From positions 1 through 32,369 of the forward strand of contig JAICJD010000024.1 in NCBI GenBank assembly GCA_025928645.1: 32,369 nt of DNA, given 5' to 3'. A program made the translations under genes and the position numbers. Numbering within the stretch: position 1 is the stretch's first letter; the number at the start of each line of letters is the position of its first letter. This document shows positions 1-9,613 of this stretch, piece after piece. Source of the stretch: Gemmatimonadales bacterium. GTDB lineage: Bacteria; Gemmatimonadota; Gemmatimonadetes; Gemmatimonadales; GWC2-71-9. The notes under the pieces were generated by a model. It was not told the origin of the DNA. It saw nothing but the letters and a program-made list of their open reading frames with translations, and did no database searches.

Positions 1-15
1 GCCGAAACCCCCTCC

Positions 16-46
16 TTGCATGAGTTTCCGGGCTCGCGTATATTTG
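16..46 (+). promoter_or_regulatory. Putative promoter of the rpmJ-rplQ ribosomal operon
   Basis: TTGCAT at 16-21 and TATATT at 39-44 are separated by 17 bp, a good sigma-70 arrangement. The downstream box can equally be read as TATATTTG (39-46), an exact match to the TAnnTTTG element of Bacteroidota-type promoters, with TTGC 19 nt upstream. Transcription would start near 49-52, leaving a leader of about 26-29 nt before rpmJ. The window begins just upstream, so a promoter farther upstream cannot be excluded. Confidence 0.5.
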
Positions 47-77
47 CAAGCTAGTCCCAAACCGGCCTGGAGAAACT

Positions 78-194
78 GTGAAGGTTCGTTCGAGCGTCAA
101 GCCGATCTGCGAGCACTGCAAAGTCGTCAAGCGACAGGGCGTGACCCGCATCATCTGCAAGCGCAATCCCAAGCACAAGCAGCGGCAGGGCTGA
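78..194 (+). CDS. rpmJ: 50S ribosomal protein L36 (bL36)
   Basis: This 38-residue protein begins [19 protein letters not shown] and has the usual length for bL36. It is a small zinc-ribbon protein of the large subunit, binding 23S rRNA. Cys11, Cys14, Cys27 and His33 form the zinc site, so it is the zinc-containing (C+) form. The start is GTG at 78, preceded by GGAGA at 69-73; in this frame no ATG gives a family-like N terminus. The stop is 2 nt before the rpsM start, and the order rpmJ-rpsM-rpsK-rpsD-rpoA-rplQ is the classic one. It is too short for many gene finders and could be missed. Confidence 0.95.
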   Translation: MKVRSSVKPICEHCKVVKRQGVTRIICKRNPKHKQRQG

Positions 195-196
195 TC

Positions 197-577
197 ATGG
201 CGCGTATCGCAGGCGTAGACCTTCCGCGCGAGAAGCGCGTCGAGACCGCCCTCACCTACATCTTCGGCATCGGCCGGCCCACCAGCAGCCGGCTCCTCAA
301 CGAGACGGGCGTCAACCCGGACACCCGGGTGCGCGATCTCTCGGACAACGAGGTGGCCCGGCTGCGCCAGATCATTGAGCGCTCGGTCAAGGTCGAAGGC
401 GCGCTCCGCACCGAAGTCGCCATGAACATCAAGCGGCTGATGGACATCGGCAGCTACCGGGGCATTCGCCACCGCCGCGGCCTGCCGGTGCGCGGTCAGC
501 GCACCCACACCAACGCCCGGACCAAGAAGGGCCCGCGTCGGGCCATCGCCGGCAAGAAGAAAGTGACGAAGAAGTAA
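197..577 (+). CDS. rpsM: 30S ribosomal protein S13 (uS13)
   Basis: The 126-residue product starts [19 protein letters not shown] and contains the family signature [16 protein letters not shown] near residues 88-103. The C terminus is Lys/Arg-rich (ending AGKKKVTKK), the tail that reaches into the decoding region. S13 sits in the head of the small subunit, contacts S19, and forms inter-subunit bridges and P-site tRNA contacts. The ATG at 197 is 2 nt after the rpmJ stop, pointing to translational coupling. The open frame extends upstream to position 20, but that part overlaps rpmJ and has no S13 similarity. Confidence 0.97.
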   Translation: MARIAGVDLPREKRVETALTYIFGIGRPTSSRLLNETGVNPDTRVRDLSDNEVARLRQIIERSVKVEGALRTEVAMNIKRLMDIGSYRGIRHRRGLPVRGQRTHTNARTKKGPRRAIAGKKKVTKK

Positions 578-982
578 ATGACCGCACCGACTCCTCCGGC
601 AAAGGCGCCGGCGCCCAAGCGCGGCAAGAAGGTGGTCGAGTCCGAGGGCATCGCCCACATCTCGGCAACCTTCAACAATCTGCTCATTACGATCACCGAC
701 ATGAAGGGCAATGCCCTCGCGTGGGGGTCGGCCGGCAAGGCGGGGTTCAAGGGTTCGAAGAAGTCCACGCCGTTCGCGGCCACCGTGGCCGCCGAGAATT
801 GCGGGCGCGAGGCCATGAACCTGGGGCTCCGCCGGGTGCACGTACGGGTCCAGGGCCCCGGCAGCGGCCGCGAGTCGGCCATCCAGGCGCTCGCGTCGGT
901 CGGGCTGCGCGTCGTGTCCATCCGCGACGTCACGCCCATTCCGCACAACGGCTGCCGCCCGCCCAAGAAGCGGCGGGTCTGA
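578..982 (+). CDS. rpsK: 30S ribosomal protein S11 (uS11)
   Basis: The product is 134 residues and carries the conserved uS11 core: [11 protein letters not shown] near residue 24, [19 protein letters not shown] in the middle, and the terminal block [21 protein letters not shown]11 lies on the small-subunit platform and helps shape the mRNA exit region. The start codon directly abuts the rpsM stop (TAA|ATG), and its own TGA shares one base with the rpsD ATG. The Ala/Pro/Lys-rich N-terminal 18 residues are a normal, variable extension. Confidence 0.97.
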   Translation: MTAPTPPAKAPAPKRGKKVVESEGIAHISATFNNLLITITDMKGNALAWGSAGKAGFKGSKKSTPFAATVAAENCGREAMNLGLRRVHVRVQGPGSGRESAIQALASVGLRVVSIRDVTPIPHNGCRPPKKRRV

Positions 983-1614
983 TGGGCCGCTACGTGGGGC
1001 CGAGCTGCCGGCTGTGCCGGCGCGAGACCACCAAGCTCTTTCTCAAAGGCACCAAGTGTCTTACGGAGAAGTGCCCGGTGGAGCGGCGCGCGTACGCGCC
1101 CGGACAGCACGGTCCCACCGCGCGGCCGCGCAAGGCGTCGGAGTACGCCAGGCAGATGCGCGAGAAGCAGAAGGTCCGCCGCATCTACGGACTCAACGAG
1201 CGCCAGTTCCGCAACACGTTCGAGGCGGTCTCGCGGGAGCCCGGCGTGAAGGGCACGAACCTGCTCGTCGCGCTCGAAAGCCGGCTGGACAACGTCGTGC
1301 ACCGGATGGGCTTCGCCGTCAGCCGCAAGGCGGCGCGCCAGCTCATCACGCACGGACACGTGGAAGTGAACGGCCGCCGGGTGGACATCCCGGCCTATCG
1401 CGTCGCGCCGGGCGAAGAGGTCCGCGTGGCCGCGGCCAGCCGCGAGCTGGTGGCCGTCAAGCAGGCGCAGGAGTCGGCCTCGCGCGGGCAGCCTCCGGCC
1501 TGGCTCTCGGTGGACGCCGGCATGGCGGCGGGCCGCATGACGGAGCGGCCGGCCCGCGAGGCGATCCCGATCAACGCACAGGAACAGCTCATCGTCGAGC
1601 TCTACTCGAAGTGA
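982..1614 (+). CDS. rpsD: 30S ribosomal protein S4 (uS4), zinc-binding form
   Basis: This 210-residue protein begins [20 protein letters not shown]4 is a primary 16S rRNA binder that nucleates 30S assembly and in many bacteria also represses its own operon by binding the mRNA. Cys9, Cys12, Cys26 and Cys31 have the spacing of the zinc site in Thermus S4. The S4 RNA-binding domain is visible as the VSRKAARQLITHGHVEVNGR segment around residues 113-132. The ATG at 982 overlaps the rpsK stop by one base (TGATG). A longer frame starts upstream, but that part is an off-frame reading of rpsK. Autogenous control is family knowledge; no binding site was identified here. Confidence 0.97.
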   Translation: MGRYVGPSCRLCRRETTKLFLKGTKCLTEKCPVERRAYAPGQHGPTARPRKASEYARQMREKQKVRRIYGLNERQFRNTFEAVSREPGVKGTNLLVALESRLDNVVHRMGFAVSRKAARQLITHGHVEVNGRRVDIPAYRVAPGEEVRVAAASRELVAVKQAQESASRGQPPAWLSVDAGMAAGRMTERPAREAIPINAQEQLIVELYSK

Positions 1615-1616
1615 CC

Positions 1617-2675
1617 ATGACCATTGACCTGACCGGACTGGTGCGTCCCCACCTCGTCGAGATGACAAAGCGGGACGACAATCCCAACGCCGCCGAGTTC
1701 CGCCTCCAGCCGCTGGAGCGCGGCTTCGGCTACACGCTGGGCAACTCCCTCCGCCGGCTGCTGCTCTCGTCGCTCCGCGGCAGCGCGGTCTGGGGCTTCC
1801 GCCTCGACGGGGTGGTGCACGAGCATCAGACCGTGCAGGGCGTGCTCGAGGACGTGCACCAGATCGTGCAGCGGCTCAAGGCGCTCACGCTGGTGCTCAA
1901 CGAGGACGTGGATGAGGCGGTGCTCCACATCCGCCGCGACGGGGCGGGGCCGGTCTACGCCCGCGACATCCAGGAGCACGGCGCCGTCACCATCAAGAAC
2001 CCGGACCACCTCCTGTTCACGCTCCAGGACGACCGCGACGTCACCATGGAGCTGTACGTGAACAAGGGCCGGGGCTACGTGGAAGCCGAGATGCACCCCG
2101 CCGACCGGTCGCTGCCGGTCGATCTGGTCCGCATCGACGCCATCTACAATCCGGTCCGCCGGGCGAACTTCGCGGTGGCGGAAACCCGCGTGGGCCAGCG
2201 CACCGACTACGACCGGCTGACGGTCCAGGTGGAGACCAACGGCACCCTTACGCCCGAGGACGCCATCGCCTACGCCGCGGCCCTGGCCCAGGTCCACTTC
2301 CAGTACTTCGTGGACTTCGGCAAGGTCCCGACCATGCGCGACAGCGGCGCCGCGGCGCCCGCCGGCGGCTCGGCCAACCTGCGCCAGCGGCTCGCCCGGC
2401 CCATCGACGACTTCGGCCTCACGGTGCGGTCGCTCAACTCGCTCAAGAACTCCAATATCCGGACCCTCAAGGACCTGGTGGAGTTCACCGAGGACGACCT
2501 GCTCAAGGTCAAGAACGTGGGCGAGAAGGCGCTGAGCGAGATCGCGGAGCTGCTCCAGAAGGAAGGTCTCGCCTTCGGCATGGCCTTCGAGGAGACCGAC
2601 GGCGAGCTGCGCGTGCTGCGGCAGGGCACGCCCCCCATGGCGCATCCGCCGGGTGTGACGGGAGAGCCCCAGTAA
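1617..2675 (+). CDS. rpoA: DNA-directed RNA polymerase subunit alpha
   Basis: The 352-residue product is somewhat longer than E. coli RpoA (329) because of a C-terminal tail. The N-terminal assembly domain has the dimerisation block [19 protein letters not shown] near residues 38-56. After an Ala/Gly linker near 240-255, the C-terminal domain has [16 protein letters not shown], where the Arg matches the UP-element-binding Arg265 of E. coli, and [11 protein letters not shown], a helix-hairpin-helix. Alpha subunits scaffold beta and beta' and contact upstream promoter DNA and activators. The ATG lies 2 nt after the rpsD stop, and the TAA shares one base with the rplQ start. Confidence 0.97.
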   Translation: MTIDLTGLVRPHLVEMTKRDDNPNAAEFRLQPLERGFGYTLGNSLRRLLLSSLRGSAVWGFRLDGVVHEHQTVQGVLEDVHQIVQRLKALTLVLNEDVDEAVLHIRRDGAGPVYARDIQEHGAVTIKNPDHLLFTLQDDRDVTMELYVNKGRGYVEAEMHPADRSLPVDLVRIDAIYNPVRRANFAVAETRVGQRTDYDRLTVQVETNGTLTPEDAIAYAAALAQVHFQYFVDFGKVPTMRDSGAAAPAGGSANLRQRLARPIDDFGLTVRSLNSLKNSNIRTLKDLVEFTEDDLLKVKNVGEKALSEIAELLQKEGLAFGMAFEETDGELRVLRQGTPPMAHPPGVTGEPQ

Positions 2676-3031
2676 TGCGGCATCGCGCCAAGGGTCGCCA
2701 GCTCAGCCGCACGTCGAGCCACCGGCGCGCGTTGCTGAACAACATGGCGACGAGCCTGTTCGAGCACGGCCGGGTCGTCACCACCGAGGCCAAGGCCAAG
2801 GAGCTCCGGCCGTTCGCCGAGAAGCTCATCACGCTGGCGCGGCGCGGCGACCTCCACGCCCGGCGCCTCGTCGAGCGGAAAATCAAGGATCGCGAGACGC
2901 TGTCGCGCCTCTTCGGCGAGATCGGCCCGCGGTTCGCCGCGCGGCCGGGCGGCTACACCCGGATTCTCAAGCTGGGCCACCGCGACGGCGACGGCGCGGA
3001 CGTGGCCCGCATCGAGCTCCTGTCCGAGTGA
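2675..3031 (+). CDS. rplQ: 50S ribosomal protein L17 (bL17)
   Basis: The 118-residue product begins [19 protein letters not shown] and contains the family blocks [21 protein letters not shown] and [17 protein letters not shown]17 is a large-subunit protein near the peptide-exit side. The ATG overlaps the rpoA stop by one base. It is the last gene of the operon, followed within 30 bp by a strong terminator. Confidence 0.97.
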   Translation: MRHRAKGRQLSRTSSHRRALLNNMATSLFEHGRVVTTEAKAKELRPFAEKLITLARRGDLHARRLVERKIKDRETLSRLFGEIGPRFAARPGGYTRILKLGHRDGDGADVARIELLSE

Positions 3032-3057
3032 CCGCGGTCCTGCCTCCCGGCAACAAG

Positions 3058-3083
3058 AAAGGGGACCCTGAGGTCCCCTTTTT
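3058..3083 (+). terminator. Rho-independent terminator after rplQ (probably bidirectional)
   Basis: A 10-bp perfect stem (AAAGGGGACC at 3058-3067 with GGTCCCCTTT at 3072-3081) has a 4-nt CTGA loop and is followed by a U-tract (TTTTT, 3079-3083). It lies between the convergent genes rplQ and rpmB. Read on the minus strand the stem also ends in TTT, so it may end rpmB transcripts as well. Confidence 0.92.
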
Positions 3084-3105
3084 CATGGCCGGCTTCCGGC
3101 GAAGT

Positions 3106-3315
3106 TCAGACCGTGGCGGCTGCCTTGGGCGCCTTGGTGATCCGGTTACTCTTCAGGCACTGCGTGCACACCCGGATGCGCTTGGGCGCGCCCTCGACCA
3201 GCACCCGCACCGTCTGCAAATTCGGGTACCAGCGCCGCTTGGTTCGATTGTTGGCGTGGCTGACGTTGTTGCCGGTGACCGGCCCCTTGCCGCACACGGA
3301 GCATACCCGTGCCAT
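3106..3315 (-). CDS. rpmB: 50S ribosomal protein L28 (bL28), zinc-binding form
   Basis: The 69-residue product starts [20 protein letters not shown] and includes the family core [13 protein letters not shown]. Two CxxC pairs (Cys5/Cys8 and Cys50/Cys53) make it a zinc-containing version. L28 is a small basic protein of the large subunit near the E site. The start was chosen at the ATG whose complement is 3313-3315, preceded by a strong ribosome-binding site GGTGGAG (complement of 3320-3326). The open frame extends upstream, but that part is low-complexity and includes the tandem repeat at 3341-3372. It is a single-gene minus-strand unit convergent with rplQ. Confidence 0.95.
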   Translation of the reverse strand: MARVCSVCGKGPVTGNNVSHANNRTKRRWYPNLQTVRVLVEGAPKRIRVCTQCLKSNRITKAPKAAATV

Positions 3316-3340
3316 AATGCTCCACCTTCGAGTGAGACAG

Positions 3341-3372
3341 ACGGTCGGACGGTCAGGCGGTCGGACGGTCGG
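3341..3372. repeat. 8-bp tandem repeat, four units
   Basis: Four consecutive octamers read ACGGTCGG, ACGGTCAG, GCGGTCGG, ACGGTCGG, differing at one or two positions. The block starts 25 nt upstream of the rpmB start codon, so it probably lies in the rpmB leader or promoter region. It is also about 100 nt upstream of gmd. Short tandem arrays like this can change copy number by slippage; whether this one varies is unknown. Confidence 0.8.
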
Positions 3373-3398
3373 TCTGGTATGGGAGGTTCTGACCCAGT

Positions 3399-3417
3399 CC
3401 GGCGGCCGGGCCGCCGG
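3399..3417. repeat. Short GC-rich inverted repeat between rpmB and gmd
   Basis: CCGGCGGC (3399-3406) pairs perfectly with GCCGCCGG (3410-3417) around a 3-nt loop. There is no T-run on either side, so it is not a typical intrinsic terminator. It lies in the divergent rpmB/gmd gap and could be an operator or a leader hairpin; function unknown. Confidence 0.5.
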
Positions 3418-3475
3418 AAAGCCCGTAAACGTAATGGCGCGAAGCCCATGACACAACCTCCGGCAGCGAGGACCG

Positions 3476-4441
3476 ATGCCTAAGGCGCTGATCACCGGGA
3501 TCACCGGCCAGGACGGCTCCTATCTGGCCGAGCTGCTCTTGGGCAAAGGGTACGAGGTCGTGGGCATGGTGCGCCGGACCAGCCATCACAGCTACGAGCG
3601 GATCGAGCACCTGCTCGACCGGGTGGAGATCGTGGCCGCCGACCTGCTCGACCAGCATTCGCTCACCGTGGTGCTCCAGGACACCCGGCCGGATGAGGTC
3701 TACAACCTGGCCGCGCAGTCCTACGTGCCCACCTCGTGGTCGCAGCCGGTGCTCACCGGCGAGTTCACCGCCCTGGGCGTGACCCGCATCCTCGAAGCCA
3801 TCCGGCTGGTGCACCCGTCGGCGCGGTTCTACCAGGCGAGCTCGTCGGAGATGTTCGGCAAGGTCGCCGAGACGCCGCAGCGCGAGACCACGGCGTTCTA
3901 TCCGCGCTCGCCGTACGGCGTCGCGAAGGTCTACGGGCACTGGATCACCGTGAACTACCGCGAGTCCTACGGACTCTACGCGGTGAGCGGCATCCTGTTC
4001 AATCACGAATCGCCCCGTCGCGGCATCGAGTTCGTCACGCGGAAGGTGACCGATGGCGTCGCGCGCATCAAGCTCGGGCTCGCCTCCGAGCTTCGGCTCG
4101 GCAACCTCGACGCGCGGCGCGACTGGGGGTACGCCGGCGACTACGTGGACGCGATGTGGCGCATGCTGCAGCGGGAGCGGCCGCAGGACTACGTCGTCGG
4201 GAGCGGCGAGACCCACAGCGTGCGCGAGCTGGTGGAGCTCGCCTTCGCGCACGTGGGTCTCGACTACCGGAAGCACGTGGTGAGCGATCCGCGATATTAC
4301 CGTCCCGCCGAAGTGGATCTTCTCCTCGCCGATCCGGGCAAGGCCCGGCGCGAGCTCGGGTGGGCCCCGACGGTGGGCTTCGCCGAGCTGGTGGCGAAGA
4401 TGGTGGATGCCGACATGGCGCGGATGACGGCTCGCCCGTGA
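3476..4441 (+). CDS. gmd: GDP-mannose 4,6-dehydratase
   Basis: This 321-residue extended short-chain dehydrogenase converts GDP-D-mannose to GDP-4-keto-6-deoxy-D-mannose in the cytoplasm, using tightly bound NADP(H). The N-terminal Rossmann motif is [10 protein letters not shown] (Gly8, Gly11, Gly14), followed by the Gmd-specific MVRRTS stretch. The catalytic region has ASSSEMFG at residues 121-128 and the YxxxK pair Tyr147/Lys151 in [15 protein letters not shown] and the [15 protein letters not shown] block are Gmd hallmarks. It opens the nucleotide-sugar run and its stop overlaps the start of the next gene by 4 nt. That gene resembles the matching reductase, so the predicted end product is GDP-D-rhamnose. 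The ATG at 3476 is preceded by GCGAGG. Confidence 0.95.
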   Translation: MPKALITGITGQDGSYLAELLLGKGYEVVGMVRRTSHHSYERIEHLLDRVEIVAADLLDQHSLTVVLQDTRPDEVYNLAAQSYVPTSWSQPVLTGEFTALGVTRILEAIRLVHPSARFYQASSSEMFGKVAETPQRETTAFYPRSPYGVAKVYGHWITVNYRESYGLYAVSGILFNHESPRRGIEFVTRKVTDGVARIKLGLASELRLGNLDARRDWGYAGDYVDAMWRMLQRERPQDYVVGSGETHSVRELVELAFAHVGLDYRKHVVSDPRYYRPAEVDLLLADPGKARRELGWAPTVGFAELVAKMVDADMARMTARP

Positions 4442-5388
4442 GGGTGCTGGTCACCGGGGCCGACGGCTTCGTCGGGCGGCACCTGGTCAGGCACCTGCTC
4501 GAGGCGGGAGACGAGGTGGCGGCGGGGTGCCGGCCGGGCGGGCCGCCGGTGGACTGGCTCCGGGGCGCGCCGGCGGGGGCGCGGCTCGAGGTCGTGCCGC
4601 TCGAGATCACCGACGACGGCTCGATCGCGGCGGCGCTCGACCGGTCGCCCGAGGCGATCGTCCATCTCGCCGCGGTGGCCTCGGTGCGGGAGTCGCGCGA
4701 GCGGCCCGGCGAGGCGTGGACCGTGAACGCGGCGGGCACCGCCCGGCTCGCCTCGGCCGCCGCTGCCCTGCGGGAGTCGGGGCGGCTCGATCCGGCCGTG
4801 CTCCTGATCTCCTCGGCCGAGGTGTACGGGGCCGGCGGGGAGGCGGCCCGGCGGGAGACCGATCCGGCGCTTCCGCTCTCGGTCTACGCCGCGAGCAAGC
4901 TGGGCGCCGAGATCGCAGCGCTCGAGGCCTGGCGCCGCACGCGGCTCAGGATGGTGATCGCGAGGCCCTTTCCGCACACGGGGCCGGGGCAGACCCGCGA
5001 CTACGTGGTGCCCGCATTTCTCGCGCGGCTCCGGACGGCTCGGAGAGAGGGCGCGAAGACGGTGCCCACCGGCAACCTCGACCCGGTGCGCGACCTGCTG
5101 GACGTGCGCGACGTCGTGGCGGCCTACCGGCTTCTCCTGACCGCGGAGCCGGGCGAGGTCTACAACGTGGCGCGGGGCCAGGGGGTGTCGCTGGGGGAGC
5201 TGTTCCGCCGGCTGGCCGATCTCGTCGGCGTGGACGCGGAGCCGTGGCCGGAGCCCTCCCTGGCCCGCCGTGCCGACATTCCATACCTCGTGGGCGATGC
5301 GAGCAAGCTGCGGCGCGCGACGGGCTGGGCGCCGACGATGTCACTCGAGCAGACTCTTCAGGGGCTGGTGGATGCCGAAGCGGACTGA
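4438..5388 (+). CDS. rmd: GDP-4-keto-6-deoxy-D-mannose reductase (SDR family)
   Basis: The 316-residue extended SDR begins [19 protein letters not shown], with a typical NAD(P)-binding GxxGxxG. SSAEVYG (125-131) and Tyr150/Lys154 in SVYAASK form the catalytic site. [10 protein letters not shown] (176-185) and [16 protein letters not shown] (212-227) closely match the Rmd family. Rmd reduces the 4-keto group of the Gmd product to give GDP-D-rhamnose, as in the Pseudomonas A-band pathway. The start is GTG at 4438 in a GTGA overlap with gmd, which supports coupled translation and a shared pathway. A related C-4 reductase giving GDP-6-deoxy-D-talose cannot be ruled out from sequence alone. Confidence 0.85.
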   Translation: MRVLVTGADGFVGRHLVRHLLEAGDEVAAGCRPGGPPVDWLRGAPAGARLEVVPLEITDDGSIAAALDRSPEAIVHLAAVASVRESRERPGEAWTVNAAGTARLASAAAALRESGRLDPAVLLISSAEVYGAGGEAARRETDPALPLSVYAASKLGAEIAALEAWRRTRLRMVIARPFPHTGPGQTRDYVVPAFLARLRTARREGAKTVPTGNLDPVRDLLDVRDVVAAYRLLLTAEPGEVYNVARGQGVSLGELFRRLADLVGVDAEPWPEPSLARRADIPYLVGDASKLRRATGWAPTMSLEQTLQGLVDAEAD

Positions 5389-8300
5389 CCTCCAGACGAT
5401 TCTCCTCATCGGCTCCGGCCCCATCGTCATCGGGCAGGGGGCCGAGTTCGATTACTCGGGCACACAGGCGGTGCGGGCGCTGAAGGAGGAGGGCTACCGC
5501 GTCGTCCTGGTCAACTCGAATCCCGCGACGATCATGACCGATCCCGAGCTGGCCGACCGGACCTACATCGAGCCGGTCACGCCCGAGTGGGTCGCCAAGG
5601 TGATCGAGCGGGAGCGGCCCGACGCGCTGCTGCCCACGATGGGCGGACAGACCGCGCTCAACGTCGCCATGGCGCTCCAGCGCGACGGCACGCTCGAGCG
5701 CTACGGGGTGGAGCTGATCGGCGCGAACGAGCGGGCCATCCGCCTGGCGGAGGACCGCGAGGAGTTCGCGCAGGCAATGCGGCGCATCGGGCTCGCGACG
5801 CCGCAGGGCCGCACGGTCCGCTCGCTCGACCAGGCCCTCGAGGCGGTGGAGCAGACCGGGTATCCGGCGATCCTGCGGCCCTCGTTCACGCTCGGCGGCA
5901 CCGGCGGCGGCATCGCCTACAACCTCGAGGAGTTCGAGACGCTGGTGCGGCGCGGGCTCGAGCTCTCGCCCGTCGGCTCGGTGCTGGTGGAGCGCAGCAT
6001 CATCGGGTGGAAGGAATTCGAGCTCGAGGTCATGCGGGACGGCGCGGACAACGTGGTGATCGTCTGCTCGATCGAGAACCTCGACCCGATGGGCGTCCAC
6101 ACGGGCGACTCGATCACCGTGGCCCCCGCGATGACGCTGACCGACCGCGAGTACCAGACCATGCGCGACGCCTCCATCCGGATCATCCGGGAGATCGGCG
6201 TCGCGGCCGGCGGCTGCAACATCCAGTTCGCCGTGGATCCGGCGACGGGCGAGCAGCTGGTGATCGAGATGAACCCGCGCGTGTCGCGCTCGTCGGCCCT
6301 GGCCTCGAAGGCCACCGGCTTTCCCATCGCCCGCATCGGCACGAAGGTCGCCGTGGGCTACCGGCTCGACGAGCTGCCGAACGACATCACCCGGGTCACC
6401 CCGGCGTCGTTCGAGCCGGTGCTCGATTACGTCGTGGTCAAGATCCCCCGTTTCGCGTTCGAGAAGTTCCCCGCGGCCGACCCGACGCTCACGACGCAGA
6501 TGAAGTCGGTCGGCGAGGCAATGGCGATCGGGCGGACCTTCAAGGAGGCGTTCCAGAAAGGGCTGCGCGGGCTCGAGGCCGATCGCACCGGCTGGCTCGA
6601 GGGCGCCACGCCCGCCGACGACCGGCTGCCCGGCGAGGACCTCGCGACGGTGCTCGCGGCGCTCCGCACTCCCACGCCCGAGCGGGTGTTCCAGATCAAG
6701 CGCGCGCTTCGGCTCGGCGCCACGGTCGAGGCCGTGGCCGAGCGCAGCCGCATCGATCCCTGGTTTCTCCACCAGATGGTTGACCTGCTCGCGGCCGAGT
6801 CGGCCTGGCGCGCCATCGGCCCGGACGGCGAGCGGGTCGTGGGCGACGACGAGCGCCGCACGCTGCTCCGCCGGATGAAGCGCCTGGGCTTCTCCGACCG
6901 CCAGCTGGCCGATCTGTGGAGCACGGAGGAGGGCGAGATCCGGGTCCTGCGCCACCGCCTCGGGCTCCGGCCGGCGTACAAGACCGTGGACACCTGCGCG
7001 GGAGAGTTTCCCTCCTCGACGCCGTACCTGTACTCCAGCTACGACGAGGAGAACGAGGCCCGGGCCGGCGGCGACCGGACGATCGTGATCCTCGGCAGCG
7101 GCCCCAACCGCATCGGGCAGGGCGTCGAGTTCGACTACTGCTGCGTGCGCGCGGCCATGACCTTCCGCGAGCTCGGCTACCGCACCGTGATGGTCAACTC
7201 CAACCCGGAGACGGTCTCCACCGACTTCGACATCTCGGACGCGCTCTACTTCGAGCCGCTCACGCTGGAGGACGTGCTCGAGATCGTGCACGTCGAGCAG
7301 CCGCTCGGCGTGGTGGTCCAGCTCGGCGGGCAGACCCCGCTCCGGCTGGCGCGCGGCCTCGAGCGCGAGGGCGTGCGGATCCTGGGCACGTCGCCCGAGG
7401 CCATCGACCTGGCCGAGGACCGCGGCCGGTTCGAGGCGATCACCCGCGAGCTGGGGGTCGCCCAGCCGCCCAACGGGATCGCGTTCTCGGTCGAGGAAGC
7501 CGTCGGCGTGGCGGCGCGGGTGGGCTACCCGGTGCTGGTGCGGCCGTCCTACGTGCTCGGCGGCCGGGCCATGGAGATCGTGTACGACGATACGTCGCTC
7601 CGGAGCTACTTCGGCCGAGCCGCCCGGGTCGCGCCCGAGCACCCGGTGCTGATCGACAGCTTCCTGGAGGACGCGTTCGAGGCCGACGTGGACGCGATCG
7701 CCGACGGCACCCGCTGCGTCATCGGCGGCGTGATGCAGCACATCGAGGACGCGGGGATCCACTCGGGCGACTCGGCGTGCGTGCTGCCGCCGTACCTCAT
7801 CACCGAGCCGCAGGTCGAGGAGATGCGGCGCTATACTCGCGCCTTCGCCAGGCGGCTCGGCGTGGTGGGCCTGCTCAACGTGCAGTTCGCCATCAAGAAC
7901 GGCGTCGTCTACGTGCTGGAGGTGAACCCGCGCGGCTCGCGCACGGTGCCGTTCGTGTCCAAGACGACGGGCGTCCAGCTCGCGAGCCTGGCGGCTGCCA
8001 TCATGGCCGGCGCCACGCTCGACGAGCTCGGGCTGCACGACGACGTGATTCAGCCCTACGTGGCGGTGAAGGAAGCGGTGTTCCCCTTCAACAAGCTGCA
8101 GGGCGTGGACCTGATCCTCGGCCCGGAGATGCGGTCCACCGGCGAGGTGATGGGCATCGCCGACTCGTTCGGCATGGCCTTCGCCAAGGCGCAGGTGTCG
8201 GCCGACGGGGCGCTGCCGCTCGAGGGAGCGATCTTCGTTACGGTGAACGACCACGACAAGGCGAACGTCGTGCCGATCGTCCGGCGGTTTCACGGTCTTG

Positions 8301-8650
8301 GCTTCCGCGTGCTTGCCACCGAGGGCACGGCCCGCTATCTCCGCGCCCGGGGCGTCCCCGCCGAGCGGGTGCTGAAGGTCCACGAGGGCCGGCCGAACGC
8401 GATCGACCTGCTGGTCTCGGACCGGGTGCAGCTCCTCATCAACACACCGCTGGGCAAGTTGAGCCAGCAGGACGACTACGCCATCCGCCAGGCCGCGCTG
8501 CAGCACCGGGTGCCGTACACCACGACGCTCTCGGGCGCGAGCGCGGCGTCGGACGCGATCATCGCGCTCCGGAGCCGCGCGGGCGAGGTGCGTCCGCTCC
8601 AGGAGTGGCACGCGCTGGCGCGGGAGACGTCGCCCGAATGGACCAGCTGA
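5372..8650 (+). CDS. carB: Carbamoyl-phosphate synthase large subunit
   Basis: The 1092-residue protein (E. coli CarB is 1073) makes carbamoyl phosphate from bicarbonate, ammonia and two ATP, for pyrimidines and arginine. The duplicated synthetase halves are clear. The first has [20 protein letters not shown] near residue 14 and [17 protein letters not shown] near 300. The second has [17 protein letters not shown] near 573 and [18 protein letters not shown] near 850. The last ~140 residues form the MGS-like allosteric domain. The ATG at 5372 lies inside the end of rmd (17-nt overlap). The partner carA (glutaminase) is not in the window. Its position inside a nucleotide-sugar run, rather than next to carA or other pyr genes, is unusual. 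Confidence 0.96.
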   Translation: MPKRTDLQTILLIGSGPIVIGQGAEFDYSGTQAVRALKEEGYRVVLVNSNPATIMTDPELADRTYIEPVTPEWVAKVIERERPDALLPTMGGQTALNVAMALQRDGTLERYGVELIGANERAIRLAEDREEFAQAMRRIGLATPQGRTVRSLDQALEAVEQTGYPAILRPSFTLGGTGGGIAYNLEEFETLVRRGLELSPVGSVLVERSIIGWKEFELEVMRDGADNVVIVCSIENLDPMGVHTGDSITVAPAMTLTDREYQTMRDASIRIIREIGVAAGGCNIQFAVDPATGEQLVIEMNPRVSRSSALASKATGFPIARIGTKVAVGYRLDELPNDITRVTPASFEPVLDYVVVKIPRFAFEKFPAADPTLTTQMKSVGEAMAIGRTFKEAFQKGLRGLEADRTGWLEGATPADDRLPGEDLATVLAALRTPTPERVFQIKRALRLGATVEAVAERSRIDPWFLHQMVDLLAAESAWRAIGPDGERVVGDDERRTLLRRMKRLGFSDRQLADLWSTEEGEIRVLRHRLGLRPAYKTVDTCAGEFPSSTPYLYSSYDEENEARAGGDRTIVILGSGPNRIGQGVEFDYCCVRAAMTFRELGYRTVMVNSNPETVSTDFDISDALYFEPLTLEDVLEIVHVEQPLGVVVQLGGQTPLRLARGLEREGVRILGTSPEAIDLAEDRGRFEAITRELGVAQPPNGIAFSVEEAVGVAARVGYPVLVRPSYVLGGRAMEIVYDDTSLRSYFGRAARVAPEHPVLIDSFLEDAFEADVDAIADGTRCVIGGVMQHIEDAGIHSGDSACVLPPYLITEPQVEEMRRYTRAFARRLGVVGLLNVQFAIKNGVVYVLEVNPRGSRTVPFVSKTTGVQLASLAAAIMAGATLDELGLHDDVIQPYVAVKEAVFPFNKLQGVDLILGPEMRSTGEVMGIADSFGMAFAKAQVSADGALPLEGAIFVTVNDHDKANVVPIVRRFHGLGFRVLATEGTARYLRARGVPAERVLKVHEGRPNAIDLLVSDRVQLLINTPLGKLSQQDDYAIRQAALQHRVPYTTTLSGASAASDAIIALRSRAGEVRPLQEWHALARETSPEWTS

Positions 8651-9609
8651 CCGCGCGCGACCCCGCCTTCGCGCAGGCGCTCCGCGCGAAGGTGCGAGGC
8701 GAAGTGCGGGAGAACGAGGCGCTGGCGCGGTACTCGACCTATCGGATCGGCGGTCCGGCCACGGTACTGCTGCCGGCGGTGGCCGAGGACGTGGGACACG
8801 CGCTGGCCCTCGCGCACGAGGCCGGGGTCCCGTGGTTCGCCCTCGGGCTCGGCTCGAATATCCTGCTCCCCGATGGCGGGCTCGACGCGCTCGTCATCCG
8901 GCTGGGCAAGGGGCTCGACATGCTGCGCAACGACGGTGAGCGGTGGACCGTCGGGGCGGGGCTGCCCGCGCCGCTCGCCGCCCGGCGGACGGCGGCGGCG
9001 GGATACGCGGGACTCCACATCTTCGTCGGGGTGCCGGGCTCCGTCGGCGGCGGCGTGTACATGAACGCCGGGTGCCATGGCGGCGACTGGTCCGACGTGG
9101 TGGAGCGCGTCACCGTGGTCGGCCGGGCGGGCATCGACCAGGTGCTCGGCCGGGCCGAGGTGCCGTTCACCTACCGAAGGAGTGGACTCGACGGCCGGGT
9201 CGTGCTCGAGGCCACCGTGCGGCTCCGGCCGGCCGAGCGGGCGGAGCTCGACGAGCAGATCGCCGAGATGTTCGAGTGGCGACAGCGGGGCACGCCGTTC
9301 AACCAGCCCTGCTGCGGCAGCGTGTTCAAGAACCCATCGGGCCCGAGCTGGAAGCGGGAGGACGGACCGCGGACGGCGGGGCAGCTCATCGAGGCCGCCG
9401 GACTGAAGGGCGCGCGGGTCGGGGGCGCGCAGGTCTCGCCCATGCACGCCAACTACTTCGTGAACGCGGGCGGCGCCACGGCAGCCGACGTCCGGGGGCT
9501 GATCGCGCTGGCGCAGCGCGAGGTCGAGGCGCGGTTCGGCGCCCGGCTCGAGCCCGAGGTGAAGCTGATCGGCGCGGGTGGAGAGTACCTCAACGACGCT
9601 GAGCGGTGA
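8638..9609 (+). CDS. murB: UDP-N-acetylmuramate dehydrogenase (UDP-N-acetylenolpyruvoylglucosamine reductase)
   Basis: This 323-residue flavoprotein reduces UDP-GlcNAc-enolpyruvate to UDP-MurNAc, the second committed step of peptidoglycan precursor synthesis. Visible family features are [10 protein letters not shown], the FAD-binding [38 protein letters not shown] (with the catalytic Ser) and the C-terminal LEPEVKLIG (catalytic Glu). The SVFKNP arrangement is that of type II MurB enzymes. The ATG at 8638 overlaps the 3' end of carB by 13 nt. It sits apart from the usual mur/ftsZ cluster, which is common outside the Proteobacteria. Confidence 0.95.
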   Translation: MDQLTARDPAFAQALRAKVRGEVRENEALARYSTYRIGGPATVLLPAVAEDVGHALALAHEAGVPWFALGLGSNILLPDGGLDALVIRLGKGLDMLRNDGERWTVGAGLPAPLAARRTAAAGYAGLHIFVGVPGSVGGGVYMNAGCHGGDWSDVVERVTVVGRAGIDQVLGRAEVPFTYRRSGLDGRVVLEATVRLRPAERAELDEQIAEMFEWRQRGTPFNQPCCGSVFKNPSGPSWKREDGPRTAGQLIEAAGLKGARVGGAQVSPMHANYFVNAGGATAADVRGLIALAQREVEARFGARLEPEVKLIGAGGEYLNDAER

Positions 9610-9613
9610 CCTC

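Noticed and set aside
20-196. N-terminal extension of rpsM
   Set aside because: The open frame runs upstream through rpmJ in another frame; the S13 family N terminus starts at 197.
3341-3372. A possible CRISPR array
   Set aside because: The units are 8 bp with no spacers and no cas genes are nearby.
3316-3504. N-terminal extension of rpmB
   Set aside because: It translates the tandem repeat and GC hairpin and overlaps the gmd start; L28 starts at the ATG with a good ribosome-binding site at 3315.
4946-8611. Minus-strand open frame of 1221 codons opposite carB
   Set aside because: It is antisense to a clear full-length carB; its His/Arg/Asp-rich composition is typical of a GC-rich shadow frame and it shows no family motif.
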